Position numbers and translations under genes: made by a program. The notes below the pieces were generated by a model. It was not told the origin of the DNA and made no database searches. It saw only the letters and a list, made by a program, of their open reading frames with translations. DNA of 36,175 nt from Cellulomonas hominis (GTDB lineage: Bacteria; Actinomycetota; Actinomycetes; Actinomycetales; Cellulomonadaceae). Where the stretch lies: positions 1 through 36,175 of the forward strand of contig NZ_CABEGA010000044.1 of the NCBI RefSeq assembly GCF_901521055.1, read 5' to 3'. This document shows, piece by piece, positions 22,753-30,828 of the stretch (positions are counted from its first letter, which is position 1; every line of letters starts with the position of its first letter).

Positions 22753-23076
22753 ATGGCATGGATCGTCCTCATCCTCTCCGGGCTGCTCGAGGCCGGCTGG
22801 GCGCTGAGCATGAAGGCCTCGGACGGCTTCACCCGGCTCTGGCCCACGGTCTCGTTCGCGGTGTTCGCGATCCTGTCGTTCGCCGGGCTGAGCTGGGCGC
22901 TGCGCTCGCTGCCGGTCGGCGTCGCGTACGGCGTCTGGGTCGGCGTGGGTGCCGCGGCGACCGCGGTCCTCGCCATCCTGTGGCTCGGGGAGTCCGTGTC
23001 GGTGCTGAAGATCGTCTCGCTCGTGCTGATCGTCGCCGGCGTCGTCGGGCTGAACCTGTCCGGCGCCGGGCACTGA
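22753..23076 (+). CDS. gdx: Gdx-type small multidrug resistance exporter (guanidinium exporter)
   Basis: The 107-aa, four-helix SMR protein should work as a dual-topology dimer exchanging protons for guanidinium or related cations. The Gdx binding-site set is complete: Glu13, Trp16, Ser42, Tyr59 and Trp62, with the SugE-like WALRSLPVGVAYGVWVGVGA segment. GGAAGG (22737-22742) precedes the ATG. The TGA overlaps the next gene's ATG, so it is co-transcribed with tetR. In many bacteria such genes are under guanidine riboswitches; none is evident here, and a TetR operator takes that place. Confidence 0.88.
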   Translation: MAWIVLILSGLLEAGWALSMKASDGFTRLWPTVSFAVFAILSFAGLSWALRSLPVGVAYGVWVGVGAAATAVLAILWLGESVSVLKIVSLVLIVAGVVGLNLSGAGH

Positions 23077-23672
23077 TGGCCACGACCCGGACGGCCAAGG
23101 GCGACCGGCGTCGCGACGAGCTCGCCCGCGCCGCCGCCGACCTGGTGCGGGAGGACGGGCCGTCCGCGCTGAGCCACCGCGCCGTCGCCGCCCGCGCCGG
23201 GGTGTCGCTGTCCGCGACGACCTACTACTACTCGGGGCTCGACGCGCTCGCCGCGGCGGCCGGCGCCGCCCTGGTGGACGACTGGGTCGCCCACGCGGAG
23301 GGCGTGCTCGCGCGCGTCGTCGCCGCGGCGGCCCCGCAGGACGCGGCCGAGGTCCTCGTCGACGCGGTCCTGCCCCCCGGCGACGACGCGGTGCTCCGGG
23401 CGCACTACGAGCAGCTGGTGACCGCCGGGCGCGTGCCCGCGCTGGCCGCCGCGCTCGGGGAGGGGCGCGCGCGCCTCGACGACGTGCTCGGCTGCCTGCT
23501 CGCGGCGCTGGGGTCGGGAGCCCGGGGCAGGGCGGGCGACCCCGGTCCCGCGGTGGTCCTCGCCCTCGTCGACGGGGCCGTCGTCGCCGCGCTGAGCGAG
23601 GGCCGGGACGTGCGCGCGGGCGCCCGTGACCTGCTGCACGGGGTGCTGGGCGGCGCCGAGCCTCTACGCTGA
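23076..23672 (+). CDS. TetR family transcriptional regulator
   Basis: The 198-aa protein has an N-terminal TetR HTH (residues ~10-55: RRRDELARAAADLVREDGPSALSHRAVAARAGVSLSATTYYYSGLDAL) and an Ala-rich ligand domain. It shares TGATG with the exporter gene, so it is the local regulator of the exporter. The ligand, perhaps guanidinium or a quaternary amine, is inferred from the partner. The probable operator is at 22674-22689. Confidence 0.92.
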   Translation: MATTRTAKGDRRRDELARAAADLVREDGPSALSHRAVAARAGVSLSATTYYYSGLDALAAAAGAALVDDWVAHAEGVLARVVAAAAPQDAAEVLVDAVLPPGDDAVLRAHYEQLVTAGRVPALAAALGEGRARLDDVLGCLLAALGSGARGRAGDPGPAVVLALVDGAVVAALSEGRDVRAGARDLLHGVLGGAEPLR

Positions 23673-23677
23673 GCCGC

Positions 23678-24628
23678 GTGCACGTCTACGCGATCCCCCT
23701 GCGGACGCGCTTCCGCCGGATCACCGTGCGCGAGGGCGTCCTCGTCCAGGGGGACGCCGGCTGGGGCGAGTTCAGCCCGTTCTGGGACTACGACGCGGCC
23801 GAGTCGTCCTCGTGGTGGCGCGCGACGCGGGAGGCCGCCGACGACGGCTGGCCTGAGCCCGTGCGCGACCGCGTCCCCGTGAACGTCACCGTCCCCGCCG
23901 TCGGGCCCGACGCCGCCCGGCGCATCGTCCTGGCGTCCGGCGGCTGCACGACGGCCAAGGTCAAGGTCGCCGAGCCCGGCCAGGGCGCCGCCGAGGAGGC
24001 CGACCGGCTCGCCGCCGTGCGCGACGCCCTCGGCCCCGGCGGAGCCATCCGGATCGACGCCAACGCCGCGTGGGACGTCGACACCGCCGTGGACCGGCTG
24101 CGGGTGCTGGACCGGGCCGCGCGCGGGCTGGAGTACGCCGAGCAGCCCGTCGCCTCCGTGCGCGACCTCGCCCGCCTGCGCCGCTCGACCCCCGTGCCGA
24201 TCGCCGCCGACGAGTCGATCCGCCGCGCCGAGGACCCGCTCGCCGTCGTCCGCGCCGAGGCCGCCGACATCGTCGTGCTCAAGGTCCAGCCGCTGGGCGG
24301 GGTGCGCGCGTGCCTCGAGCTCGCCGAGCAGGTGGGCCTCCCTGTCGTCGTGTCGTCCGCGCTGGAGTCCTCGGTCGGTCTCGCGGCGGGGGTGGCGCTC
24401 GCGGCCGCCCTGCCCGACCTCCCGTACGCCTGCGGCCTCGCCACCGCGCAGCTGTTCACCGACGACGTCGTCGACGCCCCGCTCCTGCCCGTCGACGGCG
24501 CCCTGGACGTGGCCGCGGCGCGGGGGCTGTCGCCGAGCCCGGAGCGGCTGGCCGCCACCGCCGCCGACGAGGCCACCGTCGGGCGCTGGACCGAGCGGCT
24601 GCGCGCGGTGCAGGCGGTGACCCGGTGA
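23678..24628 (+). CDS. menC: o-Succinylbenzoate synthase
   Basis: The 316-aa enolase-superfamily enzyme dehydrates SHCHC to o-succinylbenzoate. The catalytic Lys pair is in TAKVKVAEPG, the metal ligands are Asp in IRIDANAAWD, Glu in YAEQPVAS and Asp in IAADESI, and the second base is Lys in VLKVQPLGG. The GTG at 23678 lies 7 nt after TACGCT (23665-23670), which overlaps the end of tetR, with no Shine-Dalgarno, so it is probably leaderless. Its TGA overlaps menD's GTG (GTGA). Confidence 0.94.
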   Translation: MHVYAIPLRTRFRRITVREGVLVQGDAGWGEFSPFWDYDAAESSSWWRATREAADDGWPEPVRDRVPVNVTVPAVGPDAARRIVLASGGCTTAKVKVAEPGQGAAEEADRLAAVRDALGPGGAIRIDANAAWDVDTAVDRLRVLDRAARGLEYAEQPVASVRDLARLRRSTPVPIAADESIRRAEDPLAVVRAEAADIVVLKVQPLGGVRACLELAEQVGLPVVVSSALESSVGLAAGVALAAALPDLPYACGLATAQLFTDDVVDAPLLPVDGALDVAAARGLSPSPERLAATAADEATVGRWTERLRAVQAVTR

Positions 24629-26457
24629 CCGCCACCGGGCCCGGCGCCGCAGCGGCGCGTCCCGGCGCACCGGCCCCCCGCGCCGCCCGGGTGCTGGTGC
24701 AGGAGCTCGCGGCGCACGGGGTGCGGGACGTCGTCCTCGCCCCGGGCTCGCGCAGCGCGCCGCTCGCGTACGCGCTCGCGGAGGCCGCGCTGCCGGACGA
24801 CGAGCGCGCCGCCGGTGCGCCCGGCCTGCGGCTGCACGTGCGGGTCGACGAGCGGTCGGCCGCGTTCCTCGCGCTCGGGCTGGCCCGCGCCGCCGCGCTG
24901 GAGGGCCGGCCCCGGCCCGTCGCGGTCGTCACGACGTCCGGCACCGCGGTCGCCAACCTGCACCCCGCCGTCCTCGAGGCCCACCACGCGGGCGTCCCGC
25001 TGCTGCTGCTGACTGCCGACCGCCCGCACGAGCTGCGCGGCACCGGCGCGAACCAGACCACCGTGCAGGCCGGCATCTTCGGCCCGGCGGTGCGGCTGGA
25101 CGCCGACGTCCCCGCACCGACCGGCAGGCCGGGGGAGGACCGCGACCTGCGGCACCTCCTCTCCCGCGCGGTCGCCGCGGCGCTGGGCACCCGCACCGGG
25201 GACCCCGGCCCCGTCCACCTCGACCTCGCCTACCGGGAGCCGCTGACGCCCGGGTCGGAGCCCTGGCCGGCCGCCGCCGACACGGGCCGCGTGACGGTCG
25301 TCGGGCGCACCGCCGGCGACGTGGCGGACGCGCCGCCGCTCGCCGACCTGCCCGGGCCCGGGGTCGTCGTCGCGGGGGACGGCGCCGGCCCGGACGCCCG
25401 CCGGCTGGCCGAGGCCGCCGGCTGGCCCCTGCTCGCCGAGCCGTCCTCCGGTGCCCGCGGTGGCCCGAACGCGCTCGCCGCCTACCGGATGCTGCTCGGC
25501 GACGCCGCCCTCGGCGGCCGGGTGCGGTCCGTCGTGCTGCTCGGCCGGCCGACGCTGTCCCGGCCGGTGACGGCCCTGCTCGCGCGGGACGACGTGCACC
25601 TGACCGTCGTGGCCCCGGCGGGCTCCGGCTGGCCCGACGCCGGGCGCGCTGCGGACCGCGTGCTCCCGGCGCTCCCCGCCGCCTGGCTGGGAGGGCCGGC
25701 CGGCGACCCGGCGTGGCTCGCGGCGTGGCAGCGGGCCGACGCCGCCGCGGGTGCCGCGGTCGACCTGCTGCTCGACGACGACCCCGCCGCGCCGCCGACC
25801 CGGAGCACGCCGCCGCTGACCGGCCCGCGCGCCGTCCGTGCGGTGGCGCAGGCCTGCGGGACCGACGACGTGCTGGTCGTCGGGTCGTCCAACCCCGTGC
25901 GCGACCTGGACCTCGTGGCGCGGTGGCCGGAGCCGCCGGCCGTGCTCGCGAACCGCGGGCTCGCGGGGATCGACGGCCTCGTCTCGACGGCGTCCGGCGT
26001 GGCGCTGGGCCTGCCCCGGCGGCGGGTGCGCGCCCTCATCGGGGACCTGACGTTCCTGCACGACGTCGGCGGCCTGCTCCGGCTCTCCACCGAGTCCGAG
26101 GTCGACCTGCAGGTCGTGGTGCTGAACGACGCGGGCGGGTCGATCTTCGCGACCCTCGAGCACGGCGCGCCGGAGCGCGCCCGCACGTTCGAGCGGGTGT
26201 TCGGCACCCCGCACGCCGTGGACGTCGCGGCGCTGTGCGCGGGGTACGGGGTGCGGCACGTGCGCGTGTCGGACGAGCCGTCCCTGGCCGCGGCGCTGGC
26301 GGCCCCCGGGCGGGGGCTGTCCGTGGTGGAGGTGCGCGTCGACCGCGCGGACCGGCGGGCGCTGGGCGAGCGCATCGGCGCGGCGGTGCGCGAGGCGGTG
26401 CGCGAGGCCGTGCGCGACGCGGTCGGCGGTGCGGTGCGGGGACCCGCCGGGGACTGA
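24625..26457 (+). CDS. menD: SEPHCHC synthase
   Basis: The 610-aa thiamine-diphosphate enzyme condenses isochorismate with 2-oxoglutarate. Seen are the substrate loop LAPGSRSAPLAYAL, the ThDP-activating Glu76 in VRVDERSAAFLALG, TTSGTAVANLHPAV, and the ThDP motif GDLTFLHDVGGLL ... NDAGGSIF. The GTG at 24625 gives a 4-bp overlap with menC; a much longer in-frame reading is the shadow of menC. The last ~20 residues are a repeat (AVREAVREAVRDAVGG) encoded by a 12-bp tandem repeat. Confidence 0.95.
   Translation: MTATGPGAAAARPGAPAPRAARVLVQELAAHGVRDVVLAPGSRSAPLAYALAEAALPDDERAAGAPGLRLHVRVDERSAAFLALGLARAAALEGRPRPVAVVTTSGTAVANLHPAVLEAHHAGVPLLLLTADRPHELRGTGANQTTVQAGIFGPAVRLDADVPAPTGRPGEDRDLRHLLSRAVAAALGTRTGDPGPVHLDLAYREPLTPGSEPWPAAADTGRVTVVGRTAGDVADAPPLADLPGPGVVVAGDGAGPDARRLAEAAGWPLLAEPSSGARGGPNALAAYRMLLGDAALGGRVRSVVLLGRPTLSRPVTALLARDDVHLTVVAPAGSGWPDAGRAADRVLPALPAAWLGGPAGDPAWLAAWQRADAAAGAAVDLLLDDDPAAPPTRSTPPLTGPRAVRAVAQACGTDDVLVVGSSNPVRDLDLVARWPEPPAVLANRGLAGIDGLVSTASGVALGLPRRRVRALIGDLTFLHDVGGLLRLSTESEVDLQVVVLNDAGGSIFATLEHGAPERARTFERVFGTPHAVDVAALCAGYGVRHVRVSDEPSLAAALAAPGRGLSVVEVRVDRADRRALGERIGAAVREAVREAVRDAVGGAVRGPAGD
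26383..26442 (+). repeat. 12-bp tandem repeat in the 3' end of menD
   Basis: GCGGTGCGCGAG is repeated exactly at 26383-26394 and 26395-26406, with near-copies at 26407-26418, 26419-26430 and 26431-26442. It encodes AVRE units, probably a C-terminal helix extension. Confidence 0.85.
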
Positions 26458-26590
26458 CCCCGTTCGGCGGGCGAGGGCCGCCGAGGCGTGCGACCGTCGT
26501 GGGGCGGGCCGTCAGGACGACGCGGATTCGCAGCAGACTCCCAGGGTTCGTCGAGCGTCGTTCCAGTGCTGTGGGGTCTGATGATCTCCG

Positions 26591-26600
26591 AGAAGGAGGT
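26591..26600 (+). promoter_or_regulatory. Full-length consensus Shine-Dalgarno
   Basis: AGAAGGAGGT matches the 16S 3' anti-Shine-Dalgarno over ten bases and sits 7 nt before the ATG at 26608. It fixes the protease start and predicts strong translation, in contrast with the many leaderless genes nearby. Confidence 0.85.
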
Positions 26601-26607
26601 AGACCCC

Positions 26608-28356
26608 ATGAGCAGCAGCACCCCCCAGGGACCGCAGGACGCCGCGGGCACGCCCGCGACCCAGCCGACCGACCAGGTCCGCGCCGGCGACGCCGAGCAG
26701 GCCGCGCCCGCCGCGCAGCCCGCCGGGCAGGCGGCCGCCCAGCCCACCGCGCAGCCCACCGCCCCCACCGAGCACGTCGCCGCCGCGCCGCAGGAGGCGC
26801 ACCAGCAGGAGGCGCCGACGCAGCGCATCGCGCCGACGCCGACGCAGCAGCTCCCGCACACGGCCCCGGCGCCGGCCGCCCCGACGTACCCCGCTCCGTA
26901 CCAGCAGGGTCCCGCGCAGCAGCCGCACGGTGCCCGGCCGCAGCCGCGCTTCGGTCAGCACGCCCCGGAGCAGCCGGCCCCGCAGCAGCAGGCCCCGCAG
27001 CAGCAGCCGCAGGCGCACCACGCCGGCGACCCGCTCGCGGCGTTCCGCACCCCCGCGGGCCCGACGGGCGGCCCGGAGCACCCCCAGGCGTTCGGCGCCC
27101 CGGCGGCCCCGGGCAGTGGCACCACGACGCGCACCCGCTCCGAGCGCAACCGCGTCTGGCTCCCGGCCGCGGGTGTCGGCGTGGCCGCGGCCCTGCTCGC
27201 GAGCCTCGGCACCGCGGCGTTCACCGGTGCGTTCGACGACGACTCCGCCGCGTCGCGCTCGACGAACATCAGCTCCATCGGGCAGTCGCAGAACGACGCC
27301 GCCCCGGTGTCCGGCTCCACCGTCGACAACCCCGACTGGCAGGCCGTCGCGTCCGCCGTCCAGGCCTCCGTCGTGGCCATCCAGGTCACCACCAGCCAGG
27401 GCGGCGCGGAGGGCTCCGGCGTGATCGTCGACGACGAGGGCCACATCGTCACGAACAACCACGTGGTGGCCGGCGCGCAGGACGACCAGGTCCAGGTCAC
27501 GCTGACCGACGGCCGGATCTTCACGGCCGACGTGGTCGGCACCGACCCGACCACGGACCTCGCGGTCATCAAGCTCCAGGACGCGCCGGACGACCTGTCG
27601 CCCGCGACCCTCGGCGACTCCGCCGACGTCACGGTGGGCGACCCGGTGATGGCGGTCGGCAACCCGCTCGGGCTGGCGAACACCGTCACGACGGGCATCG
27701 TCTCGGCCCTCGACCGGCCGGTGTCCACCACCGAGACGGGCAGCGAGGAGGCCGTGGTCACCAACGCGATCCAGATCGACGCGGCGGTCAACCCGGGCAA
27801 CTCCGGCGGCCCGCTGTTCGACGCGCAGGGCCGCGTCATCGGCATCACGTCGTCCATCGCGACGACGTCGAGCCAGTCCGGGTCCATCGGCCTCGGCTTC
27901 GCGATCCCGGTGAGCCTGGCGGACATGATCGCCGGCCAGCTCATCGAGGACGGCACCGCGGAGCACGCGTTCCTCGGCGTCGGGCTCGCCGACGGCACGG
28001 CCACAGCCGACGGGGTGACCCGCTCGGGCGCGCAGGTGCAGTCGGTGACGTCCGGCTCGCCGGCGGCGGACGCCGGCGTCCAGGAGGGCGACGTCATCGT
28101 GGCCATCGACGGCAAGGCTGTCGCGGGCGCGGAGTCGCTGACCGGCTACGTCCGGGCGTACCCGTCCGGCGCGGAGGTCACCCTGACGCTGGTGCGCGAC
28201 GGCCAGTCGCAGGAGGTCGACGTCACGCTCGCGGTCCGCGAGGAGACCGCGGCCGACTCCGGCTCCGGCCAGGAGCAGGCGCCCACCAACCCGGAGGACA
28301 TGACCCCCGAGCAGCTGTGGGAGTGGTTCCAGCAGCAGCAGCAGGGCCAGGGCTGA
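26608..28356 (+). CDS. HtrA/DegP-like trypsin-PDZ serine protease, membrane-anchored
   Basis: The 582-aa protease should degrade misfolded proteins outside the membrane. Residues 1-170 are a Gln/Pro/Ala-rich cytoplasmic region; one membrane helix follows (VWLPAAGVGVAAALLASLGTAAF). The catalytic triad is His285 (VTNNHVV), Asp317 (DPTTDLAVIKL) and Ser399 (NPGNSGGPLFD). A PDZ domain follows (residues ~450-545: AEHAFLGVGLADGTA, then SPAADAGVQEGDVIVAIDG), and the tail ends in a Gln run. The ATG at 26608 is set by the perfect Shine-Dalgarno at 26591-26600. An in-frame start 40 codons upstream is rejected. A hairpin terminator follows at 28391. Confidence 0.95.
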   Translation: MSSSTPQGPQDAAGTPATQPTDQVRAGDAEQAAPAAQPAGQAAAQPTAQPTAPTEHVAAAPQEAHQQEAPTQRIAPTPTQQLPHTAPAPAAPTYPAPYQQGPAQQPHGARPQPRFGQHAPEQPAPQQQAPQQQPQAHHAGDPLAAFRTPAGPTGGPEHPQAFGAPAAPGSGTTTRTRSERNRVWLPAAGVGVAAALLASLGTAAFTGAFDDDSAASRSTNISSIGQSQNDAAPVSGSTVDNPDWQAVASAVQASVVAIQVTTSQGGAEGSGVIVDDEGHIVTNNHVVAGAQDDQVQVTLTDGRIFTADVVGTDPTTDLAVIKLQDAPDDLSPATLGDSADVTVGDPVMAVGNPLGLANTVTTGIVSALDRPVSTTETGSEEAVVTNAIQIDAAVNPGNSGGPLFDAQGRVIGITSSIATTSSQSGSIGLGFAIPVSLADMIAGQLIEDGTAEHAFLGVGLADGTATADGVTRSGAQVQSVTSGSPAADAGVQEGDVIVAIDGKAVAGAESLTGYVRAYPSGAEVTLTLVRDGQSQEVDVTLAVREETAADSGSGQEQAPTNPEDMTPEQLWEWFQQQQQGQG

Positions 28357-28390
28357 CCGGCCCGGCGACCTGACCACCTGCTGACAAGAC

Positions 28391-28423
28391 GCCCGGGCGG
28401 GTGCCCCCCTGCCCCGCCCGGGC
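28391..28423 (+). terminator. Hairpin terminator of the protease gene
   Basis: A perfect 11-bp stem (28391-28401 GCCCGGGCGGG with 28413-28423) with an 11-nt loop begins 35 bases after the protease stop. Confidence 0.75.
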
Positions 28424-28456
28424 CCCGGGTGGCGAGCCCGCACCTCGCCGCCCGCC

Positions 28457-28505
28457 CGACGGCCCCCGGCCGCGCGCCCAGCCCCGGCGCGCCCGGGGGC
28501 CGTCG
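28457..28505 (-). terminator. Long bulged hairpin, terminator facing menF
   Basis: A perfect 13-bp outer stem (28457-28469 with 28493-28505, core CGACGGCCCCCGG) is followed, after a 2-nt bulge, by a 7-bp inner stem (28472-28478 with 28486-28492). It lies about 65 bases past the menF stop on the minus strand. Confidence 0.65.
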
Positions 28506-28550
28506 CCGCGTGCGGGGGCCGTCGTCGCGCGCGGTGCCGTCGCCGCGCGC
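28495..28550. repeat. Three tandem ~19-bp repeats between convergent genes
   Basis: Units at 28495-28513, 28514-28532 and 28533-28550 share the pattern GGGGGCCGTCGYCGCGYGC, with one base lost in the last. They overlap the right arm of the hairpin at 28457-28505. Confidence 0.8.
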
Positions 28551-28569
28551 GTCCGGTCGTGGGGAGGGG

Positions 28570-29946
28570 TCAGTCCGTGGCGAGGGCGTCGTGCATGGGC
28601 ACGAGCTTGGCGCGCGACTCCGCGAGCTCCGCGGCGGGGTCGGACGCCGCGACGATGCCGCAGCCGGCGAACAGCCGGAGCCGGTGCGGGTCGTCCGCGT
28701 CGATCTCGGCGGAGCGCAGGCCGATGCCCCACTCGCCGTCGCCGTCCGCGCCCACCCAGCCGACCGGCCCGGCGTACCGCGCCCGGTCCATGCCCTCGAC
28801 GCGCCGGATCAGCGCCCGCGCCGCGTCGGTGGGCGTCCCGCAGACAGCGGCGGTCGGGTGCAGCGCGGCGGCGAGCGCGAGCGACGTCGGGTGCGAGGTC
28901 GCGGGCTCGCCGGCGCCGGCGAGCACGGCGGTCACGTCGGACGCGAGGTGCAGCACGTTCGGCAGGTGCAGCACGAACGGGGCGTCGGGCACGTTGGTCG
29001 ACGAGCAGAACGGCGCGAGCGCCTGCACGACGGACGCGACCGCGTACTCGTGCTCCTCGAGGTCCTTGGACGAGTGCGCGAGGATCGCCGCGCGGGCCAC
29101 GTCGGCGTCGTCGTCACCGGTTCGCCGGATCGTCCCCGCCAGGACCCGCGAGGTGACGAGGCCCTTCTCGGACCGGACCAGCAGCTCCGGCGTCGCGCCG
29201 ATCAGCCCGTCGACGGAGAACGTCCAGCAGGTCGGGTACCGCTCCGCCAGGCGTGCGAGGGCGTGCCGGACGTCCAGCGGCTCGGCGGTGCGGGCGACCT
29301 CGTCGCGGGCCAGGACGACCTTCTCGACCTCGCCGGCGCGGATCGCGGCGACGCCCCGGGCGACCACCGCGGGCCAGTCCTCGGCGGGCACCGCCCCGGA
29401 CGAGTAGGTGACCTCGCCCGGCGCGCGCACGGGGGTCAGCCCCGCGACGTGCCGGGTGAGCAGCCGCTGGTCCGGCGCGGCGCCGAGCGTCCCGGCCGTC
29501 TCGACCACGGTCAGCCACGCGCGCCCGTCCCGCCGCCCGACGACCACCCGCGGCACGACGAGGACGCCACCCGCGGGGGAGTCGTCGTCGAACGCGAAGG
29601 ACCCGAACGCGACCGGCCCGGTGCCGGGCAGCCGCACCTCGTCGCGGACCACGGCGTGCGCGACCATCCGCTGCCACGCGCGCTCGGCGTCCGCGAACCG
29701 GCCCGCGCCCGCGACGGTGACGCGGGTGGCCTCGCCCCAGCCCACGAGCCCGTCGCCGCGGCGCACCCACGTGAGCGGGGCGTCCTCGGGCAGCAGGGAC
29801 AGCAGGTCGTCCGGGGCGTCGAGCGGGACGGTGCGCACCACGAGCGGCTCGGGGTGCGACGAGGGGTGCGGGGACGCCGTGGTGTGCGAGGACGCCGCGG
29901 TGCGTGAGGACGGCGCGGGGTCGCGGTCGCCGAGGGGGCTGGTCAT
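28570..29946 (-). CDS. menF: Isochorismate synthase
   Basis: The 458-aa chorismate-binding enzyme makes isochorismate, the first menaquinone-specific step. Motifs are VEKVVLARDE, GATPELLV, the Mg2+/chorismate-site segment GTIRRTGDDDADVARAAILAHSSKDLEEHEYAV, HPTAAVCGTP, and the C-terminal FAGCGIVAASDPAAELAESRAKL. EntC-type enzymes look alike, but the setting with menD, menB and others supports menaquinone. The ATG at 29946 lies 8 nt after TACCCT (minus strand, 29955-29960) with no Shine-Dalgarno. It is divergent from menG. Confidence 0.92.
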   Translation of the reverse strand: MTSPLGDRDPAPSSRTAASSHTTASPHPSSHPEPLVVRTVPLDAPDDLLSLLPEDAPLTWVRRGDGLVGWGEATRVTVAGAGRFADAERAWQRMVAHAVVRDEVRLPGTGPVAFGSFAFDDDSPAGGVLVVPRVVVGRRDGRAWLTVVETAGTLGAAPDQRLLTRHVAGLTPVRAPGEVTYSSGAVPAEDWPAVVARGVAAIRAGEVEKVVLARDEVARTAEPLDVRHALARLAERYPTCWTFSVDGLIGATPELLVRSEKGLVTSRVLAGTIRRTGDDDADVARAAILAHSSKDLEEHEYAVASVVQALAPFCSSTNVPDAPFVLHLPNVLHLASDVTAVLAGAGEPATSHPTSLALAAALHPTAAVCGTPTDAARALIRRVEGMDRARYAGPVGWVGADGDGEWGIGLRSAEIDADDPHRLRLFAGCGIVAASDPAAELAESRAKLVPMHDALATD

Positions 29947-30027
29947 CGCCGACCAGGGTACGACCGCCGCACTGCTGCCGCGGCCCCGTGGACGCACGCT
30001 GCCGCGCGGACCTGACACGATGGGGCC

Positions 30028-30729
30028 ATGCCCCGCGCCTCCCTGGACAAGGACCCGCACGACGTCGCCGTGATGTTCGACGGCGTGGCCCGCCGGTACG
30101 ACCTGACCAACGACGTGCTGTCGCTCGGGCAGGACCGGATGTGGCGCCGCGCCACGCTGAAGGCCCTGGACGCGCTGCCGGGGGAGACGGTGCTGGACCT
30201 GGCGGCGGGCACGGGGACGTCGAGCGAGCCGCTCGCGGACGCCGGCGTGAAGGTCGTGCCGTGCGACCTGTCGACGGGGATGCTGACGGTCGGGAAGCGC
30301 CGCCGGCCGGACCTCCCGTTCACCGCGGGGGACGCGACGTCGCTGCCGTTCGCCGACGCGTCGTTCGACGCGGTGACGATCTCGTTCGGGCTGCGCAACG
30401 TGGTGGACACCGTGGGCGCGCTCGAGGAGATGCGCCGCGTGACGAAGCCCGGCGGCCGGCTGGTGGTGTGCGAGTTCTCGTCGCCGACGTGGGCGCCGTT
30501 CCGCGCGGTGTACTCCGGCTACCTGATGAAGGCGCTGCCGGCGGTGGCGCGGGTCGTGGCGAAGGAGTCCGCCGCCTACACCTACCTCGCGGAGTCGATC
30601 CAGGACTGGCCGGACCAGCTCGGTCTGGGACGGCTGCTGAAGCAGGCCGGCTGGGGCTCGGTCGCGTACCGCAACCTGTCCGGCGGCATCGTGGCCCTGC
30701 ACCGCGCGACAAATCCTGGGACGAATTGA
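30028..30729 (+). CDS. menG: Demethylmenaquinone methyltransferase
   Basis: The 233-aa enzyme methylates demethylmenaquinone with S-adenosylmethionine, the last step of ring assembly. UbiE/MenG signatures are [26 protein letters not shown], the SAM motif [36 protein letters not shown], and [21 protein letters not shown] element (30016-30021) lies 6 nt before the ATG with no Shine-Dalgarno, so a leaderless mRNA is likely. Its stop overlaps the first of a set of GGAC boxes in front of menJ-nuo. Confidence 0.95.
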   Translation: MPRASLDKDPHDVAVMFDGVARRYDLTNDVLSLGQDRMWRRATLKALDALPGETVLDLAAGTGTSSEPLADAGVKVVPCDLSTGMLTVGKRRRPDLPFTAGDATSLPFADASFDAVTISFGLRNVVDTVGALEEMRRVTKPGGRLVVCEFSSPTWAPFRAVYSGYLMKALPAVARVVAKESAAYTYLAESIQDWPDQLGLGRLLKQAGWGSVAYRNLSGGIVALHRATNPGTN

Positions 30730-30781
30730 CCAAAGTCCTAGGACGAAGGTCCCGGCCCCCGATTCATGGGACGAAAGTCCC
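30718..30781 (+). promoter_or_regulatory. Array of three DosR/DevR-like GGAC boxes
   Basis: GGACGAA occurs three times in the same orientation, starting at 30719, 30741 and 30769. The second copy is a GGAC-GAAG-GTCC palindrome (30741-30752) and the third a perfect GGGAC-GAAA-GTCCC palindrome (30768-30781); the first is degenerate (GGGACGAATTGACC, 30718-30731). Half-sites also make GTCCTAGGAC at 30735-30744. GGGAC-N4-GTCCC is the arm and spacing of the mycobacterial DosR/DevR hypoxia box (NarL/LuxR family). The true regulator is not in the window. Confidence 0.65.
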
Positions 30782-30794
30782 GCAAAACCCCAGG

Positions 30795-30816
30795 TCAGAA
30801 GCAGGGACGCTTCTGA
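30795..30816. promoter_or_regulatory. Perfect 8-bp inverted repeat of unknown role
   Basis: TCAGAAGC (30795-30802), six bases, then GCTTCTGA (30809-30816). It could be an operator centred upstream of the predicted menJ promoter or a weak menG terminator; no T-tract follows. Confidence 0.6.
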
Positions 30817-30828
30817 GGCAAGCCTTCC

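Noticed and set aside
23788..26259. 823-codon open frame on the minus strand opposite menC/menD
   Set aside because: It is a shadow of high-GC coding sequence: Arg/Gly/Val-rich, no recognisable fold, and it covers two clear genes on the plus strand.
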